Assembly (NCBI RefSeq): GCF_016086655.4
Contig: NC_052143.2
Location: 24,257,886 to 24,321,885, forward strand
Length of the DNA: 64,000 nt
Direction of reading: 5' to 3'
From: Lepeophtheirus salmonis
Lineage: Eukaryota > Arthropoda > Copepoda > Siphonostomatoida > Caligidae
Both the position numbers and the translations under genes were made by a program. Below, in pieces: positions 1 through 12,044 of this stretch. The stretch's first letter is position 1. The number at the start of each line of letters is the position of its first letter. A model generated the notes under the pieces. That model saw only the letters and a list, made by a program, of their open reading frames with translations. It did no database searches and was not told the origin of the DNA.

Positions 1-132
1 CTCAAAAATCATAATAAAGCAGGCAGATGATAATCACATCAGTATTTTAAACAATGATACCATATGTCTTTTTTCCCCTCCTCCTTGCACGCATTTTTCT
101 CTACAATATTATCAACTATAGTGATAACCTAC
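1..132 (+). repeat. Direct repeat copy A (left edge of window)
   Basis: The first 132 bases are repeated almost exactly at 2838-2963 in the same orientation, with small substitutions and length changes in the C-rich part. The copy may begin before the window. The 2.7 kb between the copies contains no recognisable retroelement coding sequence, so the pair could be termini of an unknown element or a segmental duplication. Confidence 0.85.
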
Positions 133-769
133 ACAAAAATCTGTGAGCCAATCAAATAGGATATTTCAATAAAACAACAAACATAAAGAAAATTGATTGA
201 AATATTCACGGATTACAGAGTATAGTATTGTGGAAAATATTATATTTTTAAATACCTGCAATTGAATTGTATAATATGAAATTCAAGTATATGAATATCT
301 TCCCTCACTCTCCAGAAAATTAATTATAGCTATTGAAAAAAAGGAGACGTTAAAAATTAAGACAAAGTACTTTGATATTGCAAAGCAATAAAGATAGAAG
401 GTGCTAATGTCGGGTTAAAATTCATGTACGTCGCATAAACATATTTCTTTAAAACTTTACAAGATACTAGAAAAATAAATGTTTTTAATGTCAGTTATAT
501 TTTTATTTGGCCCGTTATACTTTATTTGTAGTTTTAAAGACTATCTTGAAATATTTTATTAGTTTCAGCTGCAATAATACTACGACTTTACTTTGAGGGG
601 GTGTTATTGATGTAAAAATCGATCACAACCTCGTTTAATTTTGTTTTAGATAGATCTGTTCCATTAATGAAGTATTTTGTAACAGGGAAGAATAATTATC
701 CATATATTACGTTTTTTCCTTTACGGCTTTAATTGAATTTGAGCAAGGTTAATAGTATACCATAAGTTC

Positions 770-1005
770 ATAACTCATGTACAACTGATGTTTGACTTCC
801 ATCACGCTTTTAACATTGACGTTATAGTAAATGAGTGGTTGCGTGTTTCGTTAAAATTTGTTTTTCTTGCCCAACAATTGGTACGATACATTAAATTGAA
901 AATTCTATCAATAATGACATCGGTTGCGTGTTTTGTCCAAATCTGTTATCTTGCCCAACAGTCGGTATAATACATTATATTGAAAATTCTAGCAAGCCCG
1001 ATTAC
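770..1005 (+). repeat. Dispersed repeat with internal 86-bp tandem duplication
   Basis: Two imperfect units begin with GGTTGCGTGTTT at about 837 and 923 and end with GAAAATTCTA, giving a period near 86 bp. The segment from TTTGACTTCC (789) onward also has an inverted relative at 55560-55700 on the minus strand, so this is an interspersed family. No coding meaning is visible; the 60-codon frame across it is probably chance. Confidence 0.7.
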
Positions 1006-1796
1006 ACGATGGTATAACTAAGGGTGATAATTTTGGTAAGAATACAAAAGCGTGCGAGGAGAAAAGAAGAATTACTTATGGCATCATTGATTAAATAATA
1101 TACATCTTCTTCTATCAATCATAAACGTTATCATTCCCGCCTTTATTATTCAATATTAATATAATATGAGTTATGAGATGGTGATAGTCGATAGAGAACT
1201 GAATAAAATCCCCAAAATGACGTCGCCTTCTGTCTGGATTTATGAAAATGGAGGCCTAGGAATTTGGAAAATACTTACCGGATGAGAAACAGATGGTTTG
1301 TCGGATTTGTCGATATAAATGTGCCTTTAGTCCCCTGTCTAGAATTACACGCCACTCATTATCCTCATCTCATAACAAGAGTATGGATATTCATCTATAA
1401 AATCAATTTAACGATGAATACATCAAGTCAGACTTTAACTCTGATCTCACAACGATGTATTGCATGTAATATAACTTATCCATTGCTAATCATCTACGTT
1501 CAAAAAATTTATGGAGAAATACAAGGGTAAACATATCCCTTCCCGAGGAACCATCATTAAATTAATGGAGGATGTTGTTACTGATGTCATTTATAGAAAT
1601 ACATAAAAAATGTTTTGAGTCATCCACACCAAATGACGATCAAGTTATCAGTAAAAAGTATTTACGAATATCGAAATGGAACTCTGAATTTTGTACTATC
1701 TCACAGTAAGTATTCAATTTTTTTTAAATCTAACCATAAAATATGATTCTATTTTAGCTAAACATATCAAGAATTATGATACACAACTCAGTAAAG

Positions 1797-2045
1797 GGCA
1801 AAAACAACTGCTTAAATGGTCACAACAACGGGGTAGTAGCTTTGGATGGTTTGCAACAAGTTTGTCTGAGACTACTTACTTCGTTTAAGACTTGGGTATG
1901 ATAATTAGGTTTTCCAATATTACATAGTCATTAAATATTACTTTTTTATCACTAAAGGCTTAGCTATGGTTGATGGGCTCCAAGAAATGGTGTTCAGAAA
2001 ACTCATAAAAGGCAAAAACAACTGTTTAAATGGTCACAACAACGA
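1797..2045 (+). repeat. Local duplication of a 35-bp block
   Basis: A block containing GGCAAAAACAACTG followed by TTTAAATGGTCACAACAACG-like sequence occurs at about 1797 and again at about 2010. The first copy lies in a short frame (1691-1888) that I do not recognise. Confidence 0.6.
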
Positions 2046-2837
2046 GGGTAGTTACATTGGGTGTTGCATTATAATTAACAATTGTTATATCCTTCATGAT
2101 AATAGTATGTTGTTATATAAGCATACCTAAATAACGGGGAAAATATTTTTTGATGCTCTTAATAAGGAGTAATATCGCCGGACATTACTACATAATTAGC
2201 TTTTGCTCTAAATCTTTAAGATGAATTTATTTCTAACATTTTTTTATTAATATATTTATTGTCTAATTTTATGATTTTGACATTTACTTTATTATGAATA
2301 ATTAGTTAGATCTCATCGGTAGAGATATATCTATCCTGTGCACAATTGTATATAGCAACTTCCACATGAAGAAGAGGGGTGATTATCTTTTTGATTAAAC
2401 TCTACGTCTCGCTTGTGTATTGCAACCTAAAGTTATGACATATTTAACTGAATTCCGATGTTAGAACAAGAAAAAATTATCTGGATCAATCTATTATTTC
2501 AATATTCTTTATTTATAATTTATTATTATTAATAGTTATATGATTTTAATTGTTTAATTTTGTATATTTAACTTAAATGTTTAATGGTTTATTTTTTAGT
2601 ATGTAGATTATATTTCATTAAAGCCTTCTTTTTTAAACTTTGAGCTTCAAATATATTTCAAATACTCTACTTTGTCGTTTCATTAGCTATTATTCTGAGA
2701 ATAAGGTTCATAATGAATTACAATTTCATGGAGTGTGACGTTTTCAAATCTACTGTAACGGATAAAAACGTCGAAGTCAATTATACGTAGTATATCTTCA
2801 TTAAACATTTTGCTAATAAATACATTCGTTATACCCT

Positions 2838-2963
2838 CAAAAATCATAATAAAGCAGGCAGATGATAATCACATCAGTATTTTAAACAATGATACCATAT
2901 ATCTTTTTCCCCCTCCTCCTCGCACGCGTTTTCTCTACAATATTATCAACTATGGTATAACCT
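2838..2963 (+). repeat. Direct repeat copy B
   Basis: Second copy of the repeat at 1-132, same strand. Similarity is near-perfect over the first 70 bases and remains clear through the C/T-rich block. It ends at the stretch reading ACTATGGTATAACC, after which the two flanks diverge. Confidence 0.85.
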
Positions 2964-4799
2964 TGTATTTCTATTAACCTTGGAATTTGCGCATATTTAT
3001 TGGTAATTATTCTTCCCTTTTTACTTGGTACAATCGAACAGTCTATTTTTTCTATAATTTTCATTATCGTTCTTGTGAAGGGATATTCTTTTATTTGTAT
3101 TGTTTCTTCACGGCTTTACCTCACTACCACAAAAATACCCTATGTATTTTGTCAGCTGTAGATTCGCTCATCTCGTTTGATACGTCATAATAGCTCTCTC
3201 AAAATTTATTCTTATTGAAATATAAACAAAGTAACGAGTTATTCTATTCTTATGCTCCGTTTCCAAAAGAACAGGAATACAATTTCATGTTGATACCTTT
3301 ACTTAATTAGCCATTTCATTATTTATATTAATACATTTTGGCTATCATATAGAAATGCAAATTTATAGCTACACTTTCAATAGAATATTACTAAGCAATA
3401 TTATAATACAGTATAGAATAAAATACTATGGAGATTTTAATATTTAAAAATAGATATAAAGTTCACTTTGAAAATGGTGAAGAAGTAATGTGACGGTGAT
3501 GGTTATCTATAACAGTTGGTATGATTGACTTATTTGGCTAACTACCACATGATTTCTGGGCTTTTTTCTACTTCTATTCAGAGGAAAGGCTGCGTAATAC
3601 TATAAAGATAACTACGTGTCTTCTGATAAATTGGTGTACACCCATTTTAATGAATTGTCTCCTTTATTCCCAAATTGATATAACCATATTAAATATATTT
3701 AAATTTATAAAAAGTAATGGAGAATGCATGTAGTACATACTCATCTTAATGTATAAGTTGTGTAGTTGTTTTTCTTGTCTTCCCAATGGTCAAGGATGTG
3801 TTAGGATATTCATGGAAAATATGAGAGAAAACCCTTATATTAGTTAGATTTTATAATATCAGTTTTGTAAAATATTATCTGACCTCAGACGGTAATAAGT
3901 AAATTGAATTATTATCGATTATTCAGACGAATGTATGTATAAATCAGAAAGGAACATTTGTGCTTGATTAAATATAACGGCAATTCTGCCAAATATTCAA
4001 ATTACTATTAAGGGCCATTATTAAATTGATAGAAGGAACATTACCACAAGCAAATCAGATAAAACTAAGTGCTAATGGCGGCAGTGGTTTCCAAACGTTG
4101 TATCTCGAGGTAAGTCCAATTTTGCTGTACGATTTATGACAACCATGCATTATTTGCAATAGCTTATAATAATCAATATCATTTGTTTAATCAAAATCGG
4201 TGTGTCAAGAAATGTTCATTTGTCTTTTGGTGTGTATTGGCCGCAAAAAGTTTGGGAACCACTGTCTTAGGGGACATGTAATTATGAAGTATCTTACAAT
4301 TTCCTCCAATTAAGCCTGATAACTAGTTTGAGATTAAACACAGGGTTCTCAAGTTTTTTAACCTAGGCTACCGTGAGATTTTGAGATGTTATGTCAATTT
4401 ACAACATGAATATATTAGAAAATCATAATTCTCTTGGGAAAATTCTTTTTAGAAAAAAACACGATTTATTTTCCAACGTGATTTCCACAAACAAAAGAGA
4501 TTATTTCTGAGTTTCAGAGGGAACTAATGTCTGAGTCTTCATAGAGTGAACAGCTACATGAAAGGCAAACTAGTCAACTGAAGAGAAGGAAGCGCCACAG
4601 ATGCAGAAAAATGAAAAAGCCATCCAAATTTATATAAATGAGCGAAAATTCGTTCTCCTAAAATGGTGAGCGCGCTCCCACTCGTTATTCAAAACTATGA
4701 GCGTGATCTTGTTCAACAATTTTGAGCGGCGCTCACTAATGCTTTAGACGAGTTTCAGCGAAGTTTGTTTTGGAACTGCTTAATTTTTCCCAAAAGAAT

Positions 4800-5134
4800 C
4801 GTCGAGATTTTTTGGCCAAAAACAACACTACAATCATGCTTCAGCCATCATATTTACCGGATTTGGCCCTATGAGACTGTTTTTGGTTCCCAAAACTCAA
4901 AAGACTTATAAAAGGAAGGAGATTTGTAACGATTGAGGCGATAAAGACTCAATCGCTGGAAGAGCCCAATGCTATATCGAAAAGTGCTTATGAGAAATGT
5001 TTTGAGGATTGGAAAAAGCTTTGGCACAAATCTATTGTATCTGAGGGGATTACTTTGAAGAAGACAACATAAATATTGATGAATAAGTAAATATTTTTTC
5101 GTAAAAATACAAAGTCACCTTACTTTTTGAACTT
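4800..5134 (+). mobile_element. mariner-family transposon, 3' fragment
   Basis: Translated with stops, this gives the carboxy third of a mariner transposase: a YLPDLA motif where the third catalytic aspartate lies, a degenerate FWFPKLK motif, then a helix-rich tail ending SEGITLKKTT. The right end reads AAAGTCACCTTACTTTTTGAAC, which is the inner part of the terminal repeat seen complete at 40742-41661, so both belong to one family. The 5' half is missing and the frame is interrupted. It is a dead relic. Confidence 0.75.
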
Positions 5135-6825
5135 TTTTGAAGTATATCTTTATAATAGGTAGGTATTTTTTATGAATTTAAGATGTAAGTAGTAAATTAG
5201 GTATACTTTTGCATATATTTACTACATATTTATATATAAATTTCATAATTATTCCTGTTCCTAATGATTAATATTTCTTACAAACAAGTACAGCTCTCTC
5301 TTTATACGTATAAAAGGAAATGCGAAATGCAGTAATGTAATAATAGTACCTATTATTATTTTTAAGTTATTCTTTATATTGAAGTTTAACAAGGACAAAA
5401 CCTCACATATTTCTACTTTCCTCTCCAATAACATGATCTCTAGCACAAGATGCAGTAGGTATTTTAAATAATTTATATCTTATACTTCATCTAGGCTTCA
5501 GTAAATACGTTGTAAACTTTATTATATCTCGCAACCTTTCCTTGAAAAGGAAAAGGCACCTAATTTGCACCTAGTTGTTAGGCAATTTTTCTCAACTGTA
5601 GTGTTATTATTCAATAAAAATTGGTGGAAATTCTTCACAGTTAAACATAGATAAATTTAACTAATCTACGGTTAGAACACTAATAAGAAGAAAATAAGCA
5701 GAAAAATCACGCTTACAACAAAATACGGACTACATTTTGAGTCAATTTTGGTGAAGTAGACGAATAGAAATAAAATACATAGATTGATGATGTGAAAAAG
5801 TATTTGACACCTTTAAAAAAAAAAATAGTTTACCAAAACATTCGAATCGTAATAGTTAATTAGGTTTGTTAAAACCATCGAAGGTGCTTCAAATATTATT
5901 GAAGTTTTTAAATGTTTATTTTAATAATAATAATTTACTACCACAATTATATCAATTTAGATGTCAATAGGTTAATAAAGTATTTTTAAACACATTTTTT
6001 TTTAAATTTAGATATAATTGTATATTTAATCTAGCATATTAATATTCTATTAGATTTTTTAAATTTAAATATAATTGTATACATTTCACCTTTTAAAATA
6101 TTAGTAATGGATTTAGGAGATTATTCTAACCATAATTTAATTCAAAAATCAACTATTTTTTACTCTTAAATTAAATAAGATTTGAGTACGGCTTTATTCA
6201 CTCTTATCTTTTTACTTTAGTTATGTCATTATTTCCTATATTTTAGTCTATAGTATTATTTTTGACATAGAATATCACATCAAATTTCGTCAAATGATAC
6301 ATGAAACATTTTTGTTTGTAAAAAAAATTCAAAAAAAAAAAAATACTTTAAAAAATGAGAGAGATCTCTACCAAATATTATTTCAATATTGAAATTTATA
6401 GAAAATACTTCCCCCTCCTTCAACAGGAAAAAATATTTGAAGTTAGAATACCTACTAAAATGAAGTAAGAAATTACAAAAAGCTGGGAATGGATTCATCT
6501 TGAAGAGTTTAATCCTAATTATTATAGTTGAGTACTATGTAAATATTATATCAAGAACTACTTGTATAATGTTCACATTTAAATCCATTTAATTCCAGTA
6601 TAATTCTTTTGGGCTATTTAGTATTTGATTTAGAGGCAGAAATAGGATTTTTAAATTAGGGAGGCACTATATGTTTACACATAGTTTATAAAATCTGGGA
6701 GAGACGGGCGAATTAGGATAATTATATTCGTTAATATATAAAAAATGATTTATAAAGAATTGAGTGTACATAACAAATGTGTTCAAATATTATATACATA
6801 ATGTATGTCATGTACATGAAGAAGT

Positions 6826-7175
6826 TGTAACCCTCCCCCACCAAATTAAGAAATTTTTACTGTATAATCTAATATTTGAAATTTAATTTAATTTTTCAAA
6901 TTTTTTTTCCAAAAAATTAATTTTCTGTGAATAACAATAGATTTTTGAAATTGCTTTCCAAAAAAATTAATTTTTTCTTAACAGCTCTGGAATTTTGATT
7001 TTTTTTTTTCCAAAAAATTTAATTTTTTATGAATAGCTGTCGATTTTTTAATTTTTTTTCAAAAATTTATTTCTTGACATATTTATTCATTTTTGAATTT
7101 TATTTTTCAATAAAAATCCAAAAACCAAGCCCCCCCCCCTCTCCCAAAAAAAAGTATAATCCTGTGGTCTCTGTC
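6826..7175. repeat. Homopolymer-rich interspersed repeat, copy 1
   Basis: It starts with CCCTCCCCCACCAAATTAAG, runs through alternating T- and A-rich blocks such as CCAAAAAATTAATTTT, and ends with a C-run followed by AGTATAATCCTGTGG. The same layout recurs at about 7505, 16915, 21143 (reversed), 25150 (reversed) and 39085, so it is a mobile or amplified noncoding family. Confidence 0.6.
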
Positions 7176-7504
7176 ATGTAGTAAATTGTATAAGCAAATT
7201 TTAGAAATTGATTTTTTTAAAAATGAGATGAAAAATTTACAATATTTGTGATAAAACTATATTTTGATGGTGTAATTTTTTACTTTAATTGAAAATGACT
7301 AATTAATAAGTAGTATTTGGCACATTCTAATACCCACAGTTATGTAATTCGTAAATACCTAATAACTAAAGTATATAATTTGAATCTGTCAAAATGAAAT
7401 GATTGTAAGAATTAATAAATGATGACAAAAATTACTAATTTTGCCATCGAATAAGTCGTTATGGGACCTATAACATTGTTACTTGTACAATCTCAGGGGA
7501 GTCT

Positions 7505-7735
7505 ACAAGGAATGGGCTAGAGTGTTCTGTATCCCTACCCAAATTAAAGAATTTTTGTTTTTTACTAGATAAATTAATATTTGAAATTTTATCCCCCAAA
7601 AATTTTATTTTTTGTGAATACCTGTGGATTTTCGAAATTTTTTTCCAAAAAAGAATTAATTTTAGGATATAAAAAAAAATCCATAACCCAAGACCCCCAC
7701 CCCCTAAAAAAAAAAAAATCCTGCGGACGCCCCTG
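7505..7735. repeat. Homopolymer-rich interspersed repeat, copy 2
   Basis: Shorter copy of the family at 6826-7175, ending AAATCCTGCGGACGCCCCTG. Same orientation as copy 1. No coding content. Confidence 0.6.
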
Positions 7736-8865
7736 AATCTGTTTATACAATTTGCAACTTATACAAAATTGCTACTTATACACAACATATATTATGAAGA
7801 ATACAGCATACAACAGTCTACATATAGTTGCCTTCTATTGTACAATGTACACAGCGAAAACTTAACCGAAAATATTTCCTGGGAGTTATTATAACTAAGC
7901 AATCCTATGCATTCACAAGTGCTGCGTATACAGGATGAGTATGACAATGAGAAGCCATAATAAGACAACATACAAAACAAAAGGCTCGCCTTCAAATCCT
8001 GTCGGCATCTAGGGTTTACCTAGAAAGAATGTTATATGACAGTCAGACTATCATCGCATGAGAGGGAAATAGTTAAATTCAGTGTGGAGCTCGATTTGAA
8101 TTCGATCAAGTTTTTAAATAAATCTTTATTGAACAACATAATATACTTCCTTGCATCTTCAAAAGGACATTATAACCCTACCGGTAAATTGTGGCAACTA
8201 TAAAATTTATGTTTGTATTTAACACATAATCAATACTCTACAATCTATGTACATACTTTCTTTGAATCTCTTCCAAATAATTTTATCTTCTGATCTCCAA
8301 TAATTTTCCTACATGTATGCACATAATGCAATAATCTTCTTTCCTTTCATTATTGATTTTTTTTCGAAATTACAATAGCTCTTTAATTACATTTATTATT
8401 ACATATAAAAGTAATTTCAAACATATTAGTAGAAATGTTTTTTTCTTATAAAATATTTATATTTTAAATAAAATTCGTAATTCTATCATTTGTTCAAGGA
8501 CGCTTTGAAGGATTTAGACATATCTTAAGTTTTTATCGGTAAGGTGCATTATAAAATTAATAGGTTTAATTATGTGATAACATACGACTTTTAAAACTAT
8601 TTGATTTTTATGCTAATAATGTAACTTATTTTCAGTAGTTCAATTTTATGTATATACTTTTTTTGTTAAGTAAGTCACAAGGGAGTTTTTCTAAATTAAA
8701 TGTTTTAATGTCAATTCAAAGGGGTTTCTTAAGATTTGACCAAGCACAATAAAAAACGAAATTCCTCTTTACAAATCGAATTTTGCTGCTTCAAAGTAGT
8801 ATATATCCATTCAAGTTCATTTTTTTAAATAAATAATATTGTATTTATTTGTATTTTTATTCTAG

Positions 8866-11095
8866 TTTGTGCCTCTCAAAATAAGAATTTCGTCATACAT
8901 AAGTTCATGATGAGAAATTATGATGTTAAAAATCTTAATTTGAAGAATGTCACTAGTTTCTTAAGTGTTGGTTTGATAAAACTGATTGTGTTGACCTGGG
9001 ATTTACTCGTCTCCCCGATATATTACCTCATTTATCAGCCATGGAAAAAGGGCAATCAAAAACTTTCTACGATTCAAACTCTTCTTCAGAATGACAGTAC
9101 CATTGTATATCGGTCGTTAGATAATAATTTTAACGAGGACCGAAGGAAGATAGAATACGGTGATACATTGGTTGATTTGATAGATTATGCTGCAAAGGCC
9201 AACATGTCCAAAAATTGCTTTGGAACAAGGCGTATTTTTAATGTAGAACAAATTGTTACAAAGGAGAATAACACCATGACAAAGTATGATCAAGGTGAAT
9301 ATGAATGGCTTACCTATGAGGATGTCAATACAATTAGTAGAAACTTTTCCAAAGGCTTGAGACATTTGAAATTTCTTCCAAAAGACAAAATATTGCTTTA
9401 TGCTGAATCTAGTGCTAAATGGCTTGTATCGGCGTTTGGTTGTTTTAAAAACTCAATGACTGTGGTCACTATTTACACTAACCTCGGAGATGAGGGTGTT
9501 TACCATTGTATAGAACAAACTGATGCTAAAGTTATAATAACTTCTCAAAATTTGCTCAAAAGGCTTCAAAAAAATACTTGCTTCTAAAGGGGGCTTAATT
9601 CAAACCATTATATATTTGGAAAAGGAGGAATTCTCGTTAGCTCAAACGACTCCTGAACAAGATGTGAATGTGTATAGCTTCAATGAAATCTTGGAGAAAG
9701 GGCTTAAAAGTTATTCTCAAAATGATAATGAAGAGGATTGGAGGCCAAATTCGGAAGATATTGCTGTTATAATGTATACATCGGGTTCGAGTGGCGTTCC
9801 TAAAGGAGTCGTCCTTTCCCATTTCAACATTATGTCAAATATTTTTGGTATTATGTCTTTTCTCAATCAAAATTTTGTTAGACTCGACAAAGAATCATAT
9901 ATAGGATATCTTCCTCTAGCTCACATATTTGAACTCTCCGTGGAAATTGCTTTATTTGGTAAAGGAATACCAATTGGGTTTTCAGGTCCAAATACACTAA
10001 TGAACTCAGGCTCCATGGTGAAGGAAGGGCAACTCGGAGATATATGTGAATTAAAACCTACATACATGGCAGTAGTTCCTCTTATTGCTGATAGAATTTA
10101 TAAAATAATTATACAAAAAGGTATCAGAAAATGGTCCATTTTCTGAGTTACTCTTCAATTTTTGCTATGAATATAAGTCCAAGTGGAGAAAATTGGGGAT
10201 GAACACACCCATCATAAACTTATTATTCTTCAAAAAAATTCAACAATTTTTGGGTGGAAACGTTTCAACAATTGTGTCAGGAGGAGCTCCTCTATCAGCA
10301 CAAGCACATGAGTTTATGGAAATTGTCTTCGATTTAAAACTCAGTCAAGGTTATGGATTAACAGAGACATGTGGAGGATTTATATTGGGTCGAAAAGAGG
10401 ATTTTAGTCTCGGAGAAGTCGGGCATCCTTTTCCCGGACCCTTTGTCAAACTCACCAATTGGGATGAAGGAGAGTATACTGTGAAAGATAAACCATACCC
10501 TAGAGGAGAAATTCATGTCGGAGGGGGATTAATTGCAATGGGCTATTTTGAATTGATGGATGAAACAGAAGAAAACTTTTATGAAGAAAATGGTGTTCGT
10601 TGGTTCAAAACAGGAGATATTGGTCAGCTCCAATCCTCTGGAGCTTTAAAAATCATTGACCGCAAGAAAGATATTATAAAGTTACAAAACGGGGAATATG
10701 TTTCTTTGGGAAAGGTGGAAACATACCTAGGCACACATCCTTTGGTTGATATTATCTGTGTTTATGGAGAGCCTGAGAGAAATTGCATCGTGGGTCTCAT
10801 CATTCCGAACGAAAAAAGTATTAAGATATTAAAAGAGTCTTTGGGCTTGAGGAACGAAAGCGTATATGATAATAATTTACTTAGAAGCCAAGTACGTCAA
10901 GCATTAGCTAACCATTCTGAAGCCAAACTTTTAAAATTTGAAATACCGAAGGCCGTTTGGCTTATTCATGGACCTTGGACGGCGGAAAATGGTTTAATTA
11001 CAACATCGTATAAATTAAAGAGGAAAGCAATACAAAACAAATACCAGGAAAAGATAAATATTATGTATAATGAGATCAATGGAGAAGTATATTAA
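8866..11095 (+). CDS. Long-chain fatty acid-CoA ligase, ACSL3/4 type (two frameshifts)
   Basis: Activates long-chain fatty acids to acyl-CoA using ATP, normally at the ER or lipid droplet membrane. The CDS starts at ATG 8907; TTTTTATTCTAG just before 8866 looks like the acceptor of a 5'UTR intron. It needs three frames: 8907-~9573, ~9573-~10118 and ~10118-11095. Removing one A from the A7 run at about 9568-9574 and one from the A5 run at about 10114-10118 restores 728 residues, close to ACSL3/4 (711-720). A hydrophobic anchor lies at residues 20-43. The AMP-binding loop YTSGSSGVPKG is near 288, GYGLTET near 481, and WFKTGDIG and the hinge IDRKKDIIKL near 566-586, followed by EYVSLGKVE. There are no introns in the coding part. 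Either these are base-call errors or this is a recently broken retrocopy; I favour errors because everything else is conserved. Confidence 0.85.
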
Positions 11096-12044
11096 CCATC
11101 CATATCTCGATAATTTAATCCAAAAAAATCACTTAATAGTCGACAAAATAGACTTGAGTATGGTTTTTTTTATTATGATTATAACTTGAATTAATGATAA
11201 AATATCACTAAGTTGAATTCGAAGTTATATAAAGTTTTCAGAAAATACATATCATTTAAAATGAAATAAGAAATTCAATGCGTCCTCCATTCTTTTGTAC
11301 GATCAATGCTGATATAAATGTCATTAAAAAGCGACTATAAATAGTAAAAATACTATACATATACATAGATATATATCATAAAAATCAAAGAGAAAATGAT
11401 GCTGTAGAAAATACATTTTTAACAATCGTAGAAAAGATAATATGAAAAATTGTAGAAATAAACTTATATGTATAAGCAAATATCTTCATTTTACAAACAT
11501 GAGATTACAACACAACATTGAGGGGAAAAGTTGGGCTGAAAAGATGGTTTAACACTAAAGTTGATCCAAATTATTTTTATTTTTGCGAGGGAGGAGAGAG
11601 AAATGTGTAGTATAATTATATTATTCATGTTGCAAAGTAATTTGAAGAGACAAACTTGCAATATCTGATTTGTTCTGGTTTGAACTCTTGCAAAGCAAGA
11701 TCATAACAATCATGAATATTATTTTTTAAGGAAAACTACAACATACGTTGAAAATACATATCAAATAGACTTGTTCCCTGTATTAATTTTAAGGAAGTAG
11801 TCATTAAGTTTGCAAAATGAAGGTTCTAAGTTCGTATAAATAAATATATATTTATTATATAAAGGTAAATATAAGTTAGAAAAATGATGCTTCGGGCAAA
11901 AAGTTTAATTTTGCGGTAGTTAGCTGCATTTAGCCACCTGGAGTAAAAACGTTAAACACTGGTAGAAATATACGGTTTATAAATATCTGAATGAATCTTC
12001 TCCTGATATATTAGTTAAAAACGAAATCAATATAGGAAGTTAAA
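11096..12044. other. Intergenic gap between convergent genes
   Basis: Convergent 3' ends (acyl-CoA synthetase plus strand, receptor phosphatase minus strand). The sequence is AT-rich with no open frame of note and no recognised repeat. It must hold both 3'UTRs. Confidence 0.6.

Larger units (their letters stand above)
1..8906. other. Intergenic, repeat-bearing, no convincing gene
   Basis: No open frame here is longer than 88 codons and none resembles a protein family I recognise. The stretch holds a 130-bp direct repeat (1-132 and 2838-2963), a local 86-bp tandem duplication (about 837-1005), a duplicated block at 1797 and 2010, a 5'-truncated mariner piece (4800-5134) and two copies of a homopolymer-rich interspersed repeat (about 6826-7175 and 7505-7735). 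The rest is AT-rich sequence in which I see nothing definable. Confidence 0.6.

Noticed and set aside
1264..1530. 88-codon plus-strand frame near the window start
   Set aside because: No recognisable domain, no splice partners and composition like the surrounding DNA; treated as chance.
8907..11095. Programmed frameshifting in the acyl-CoA synthetase
   Set aside because: The two sites lack a stimulatory structure that I can see and a third identical event occurs in COQ5, so base-call error is simpler.
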